A program made the translations under genes and the position numbers. The notes beneath the pieces were generated by a model, which did no database searches, had not been told where the DNA came from, and worked only from the letters and a program-made list of their open reading frames with translations. Positions 53,939 through 54,341 of a DNA stretch of 54,341 nucleotides are shown piece by piece (the stretch's first letter is position 1; every line of letters starts with the position of its first letter). Origin of the DNA: Lentisphaeria bacterium (GTDB lineage Bacteria > Verrucomicrobiota > Lentisphaeria > Victivallales > UBA1829); contig JAFVTF010000099.1 of NCBI GenBank assembly GCA_017503375.1, positions 1 through 54,341 of the forward strand. The letters run 5' to 3'.

Positions 53939-54088
53939 CAAATGTCTCGAAAATCCGCCAAGTAATAAAGACTTTTTGCAGTAATCGTAGGTGAAATGTA
54001 TCCGGTAGGATTGTGTCTACACATCTTGCCGGACGTTCTCTGGCATGATTACTGCAGGTTCTTGGCGGAACCTTCGAGACTGTGTTTG
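53939..54088. repeat. Nested imperfect inverted repeat, possible structured RNA
   Basis: Three stacked arms: an outer pair, TCTCGAA and TCCGCCAAG (53945-53962) with CTTGGCGGA and TTCGAGA (54061-54079); a middle pair, TGCAGTAATCGT (53977-53988) with ATGATTACTGCA (54045-54056); and an inner hairpin, TCCGG (54001-54005) with CCGGA (54029-54033), closing on TGTG/CACA. Internal loops separate them. No gene crosses it. It may be a structured RNA, a transposon end or a replication-type element. Confidence 0.6.
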
Positions 54089-54341
54089 AGAGCATTCGGT
54101 TTTATTTGAACATTACCAAGCAAGCTGGATTTCGCAGCAGAAAGTTGTGGAATCGGCAGGCTCGCTAAATTTTTATGGGGATTCCGATCATGAGAATGAT
54201 AACTGCTACGACAGCATTTAAGATGCCGCTTTACGACATCAGTATTCCGCTGTCCGCATTTTCGGTGTCCTCTACAGTTTTTCGGAACACTGAAAAACTG
54301 TCTTGCGCGAACGAAGTGAGAGCAAGCAAGCAAGCAAGCAA

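Larger units (their letters stand above)
53284..54341. other. Mostly non-coding mobile scar with small ORF, IS remnant and structured repeat
   Basis: No convincing full-length gene. A 25-codon ORF (53378-53455) with a good AAAGGAGG ribosome binding site is present but is too short to judge. An ISL3-like remnant follows (53583-53789), then a promoter-like TTGTAA-N16-TATATT (53838-53865), a nested inverted repeat (53939-54088), and a (GCAA)n run reaching the window edge. Confidence 0.6.

Noticed and set aside
54049..54333. 94-aa open frame on the minus strand at the window end
   Set aside because: Rich in Cys, Arg, His and Ser with no recognisable motif, starts at a TTG in the GCAA repeat and runs across the nested inverted repeat; it looks like chance.
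52063..54341. Integrated element using tRNA-Pro as attachment site
   Set aside because: No integrase gene and no second copy of the tRNA 3' end was found in the window, so only IS remnants are claimed.

Overview
The window looks like a chromosomal segment of a Lentisphaerota bacterium (Victivallis-like, order Victivallales). That is an inference from gene content: many prepilin-like proteins with an N-terminal FTLIELL motif and a C-terminal H-X9-DG motif, ThuA-like and Gfo/Idh proteins, large secreted polysaccharide-degrading proteins, and no SusC/SusD pair. No rRNA or other phylogenetic marker was read to confirm it.

Layout. (1) 1-8788: a type I-C CRISPR-Cas locus. A CRISPR array of at least 15 repeats runs off the left edge. 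The genes cas3-cas5-cas8c-cas7-cas4-cas1-cas2 are all on the minus strand and read toward the array. (2) 8885-27295: 15 minus-strand genes with gaps under about 30 bp or overlaps. In transcription order they are a GntR-type regulator with a sugar-sensor domain, six tandem prepilin-like proteins, a small secreted protein, two very large exported proteins, a ThuA-like protein, a GH43-like beta-propeller, a GH78-like rhamnosidase, a GH31 glycosidase and a ROK sugar kinase. This reads as one glycan-utilisation transcription unit with a consensus sigma70 promoter and two palindromes at its head. (3) 27400-34462: sugar-acid and sugar catabolism (2-hydroxyacid dehydrogenase, Gfo/Idh dehydrogenase, TIM-barrel isomerase), a broken LacI regulator, a heparinase II/III-like lyase and a seventh prepilin-like gene. 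(4) 34735-41014: a ceramidase-like protein, a PHP/nitroreductase pair, and an AlgJ/AlgI-type acyl-transfer pair. (5) 41112-45708: a five-gene operon (CapA-like, M20 peptidase, nitroreductase, an unknown, cobalamin adenosyltransferase). (6) 45713-52138: SfsA, a UmuD-like peptidase, L-rhamnose isomerase, an SGNH hydrolase, MurJ, a secreted helical-repeat protein and tRNA-Pro. (7) 52139-54341: a degraded mobile region holding IS3- and ISL3-type transposase remnants, an intact HD-NADAR fusion gene and about 1 kb of non-coding DNA with a nested inverted repeat.

How the genes fit together: the heparinase-like lyase and the two large exported proteins probably attack an acidic, rhamnose-containing polysaccharide outside the cell or in the periplasm. 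GH78, GH31 and GH43-like enzymes trim the products. ROK kinase, RhaA and the dehydrogenases feed the sugars into metabolism. The prepilin-like proteins sit where other phyla keep glycan-binding surface proteins. The GntR-type regulator shares an operator-like motif (TTTATACATGT) with the neighbouring dehydrogenase gene, so the two units are probably co-regulated.

Most worth a second look: perfect palindromes inside the leader-peptide codons of prepilin genes, the prepilin array embedded in a glycan operon, the HD-NADAR fusion in a mobile scar, and the structured element at 53939-54088.
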